5,488 nt of DNA from DASTRU01 sp035761045. Lineage in GTDB: Bacteria; Pseudomonadota; Gammaproteobacteria; Burkholderiales; Burkholderiaceae_E. Below the pieces are notes generated by a model. The model was given only the letters and a program-made list of their open reading frames with translations, was not told where the DNA came from and did not search any database. The stretch covers positions 1 to 5,488 of the forward strand of contig DASTRU010000020.1 in the NCBI GenBank assembly GCA_035761045.1, given 5' to 3'. Shown here in pieces: positions 5,297-5,488 of the stretch. The position numbers and the translations under genes are program-made. Numbering within the stretch: the stretch's first letter is position 1; each line of letters opens with the position of its first letter.

Positions 5297-5488
5297 ATGG
5301 CCAAACGCGATTACTACGAGATTCTTGGTGTCTCCAAGAACGCTTCCGAAGACGACATCAAAAAGGCCTATCGCAAGCTTGCGATGAAGCATCACCCGGA
5401 CCGCAATCCGGGCGATAAGACCGCCGAGGAAAAATTCAAGGAGGTCAAGGAAGCCTACGAGATGCTGTCCGACGACCAAAAGCGCGCG
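5297..5488 (+). CDS. dnaJ: Co-chaperone DnaJ (Hsp40), 3'-truncated by the window edge
   Basis: DnaJ binds unfolded clients, delivers them to DnaK and stimulates its ATP hydrolysis. Only the first 64 residues are present, essentially the J-domain: KRDYYEILGVSKNASEDDIK (helix I and start of helix II), AYRKLAMKHHPDRNPGD with the invariant HPD at 33-35, then helix III through KEAYEMLSDDQKRA. The Gly/Phe region, zinc-binding cysteine repeats and C-terminal domains would lie beyond the window, so DnaJ as opposed to the shorter CbpA is inferred from the dnaK neighbourhood and the MAKRDYYEILGV start. The ATG at 5297 is the only plausible start, because an in-frame TGA lies at 5285-5287. No recognisable Shine-Dalgarno sequence precedes it, which is odd for a core gene. 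It lies 95 nt after dnaK, beyond the terminator. Confidence 0.95.
   Translation, partial: MAKRDYYEILGVSKNASEDDIKKAYRKLAMKHHPDRNPGDKTAEEKFKEVKEAYEMLSDDQKRA

Overview
The window looks like ordinary chromosome from a proteobacterium, most likely a betaproteobacterium. The support is the ferrochelatase, GrpE and DnaK protein sequences, the hemH / grpE / dnaK / dnaJ neighbourhood, moderately high GC, and RpoH (sigma-32)-type heat-shock promoters instead of CIRCE/HrcA operators. I cannot name the genus. I see no tRNA, rRNA, CRISPR array, insertion sequence or phage gene.

Layout, left to right. (1) The 3' part of hemH (ferrochelatase, last step of heme synthesis) runs off the left edge. (2) A secreted alpha/beta hydrolase of the PAF-acetylhydrolase / dienelactone-hydrolase-like type lies on the minus strand. 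Its stop codon is 9 bp from the hemH stop, so the two genes converge. (3) A 164-bp divergent intergenic region carries a near-consensus sigma-32 promoter reading into grpE. (4) grpE (nucleotide exchange factor) ends in a hairpin plus seven Ts that overlaps its own stop codon. (5) A small thioredoxin-fold protein with a CYNC motif sits between grpE and dnaK. (6) A second CTTGAAA-type sigma-32 promoter candidate lies at the end of that gene, superimposed on a perfect 8-bp inverted repeat. (7) dnaK (Hsp70) is complete, with a strong Shine-Dalgarno sequence. (8) A strong intrinsic-terminator structure lies between dnaK and dnaJ. (9) The first 64 codons of dnaJ (Hsp40) run off the right edge.

GrpE, DnaK and DnaJ form one chaperone machine: DnaJ delivers clients and stimulates DnaK ATPase, and GrpE exchanges the nucleotide. 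The DNA suggests they are not one uniform operon. grpE and dnaK each seem to have a heat-shock promoter, and terminator-like hairpins after grpE and after dnaK could set different levels of GrpE, DnaK and DnaJ. The thioredoxin-like gene would depend on readthrough from grpE.

I found no convincing new biological system. The points most worth a second look are regulatory: the two internal terminators, the inverted repeat on the dnaK promoter, and a possible start-codon hairpin in grpE. Two protein-level points are a four-cysteine pattern in HemH that could hold an iron-sulfur cluster, and the thioredoxin-like protein inside the chaperone cluster.
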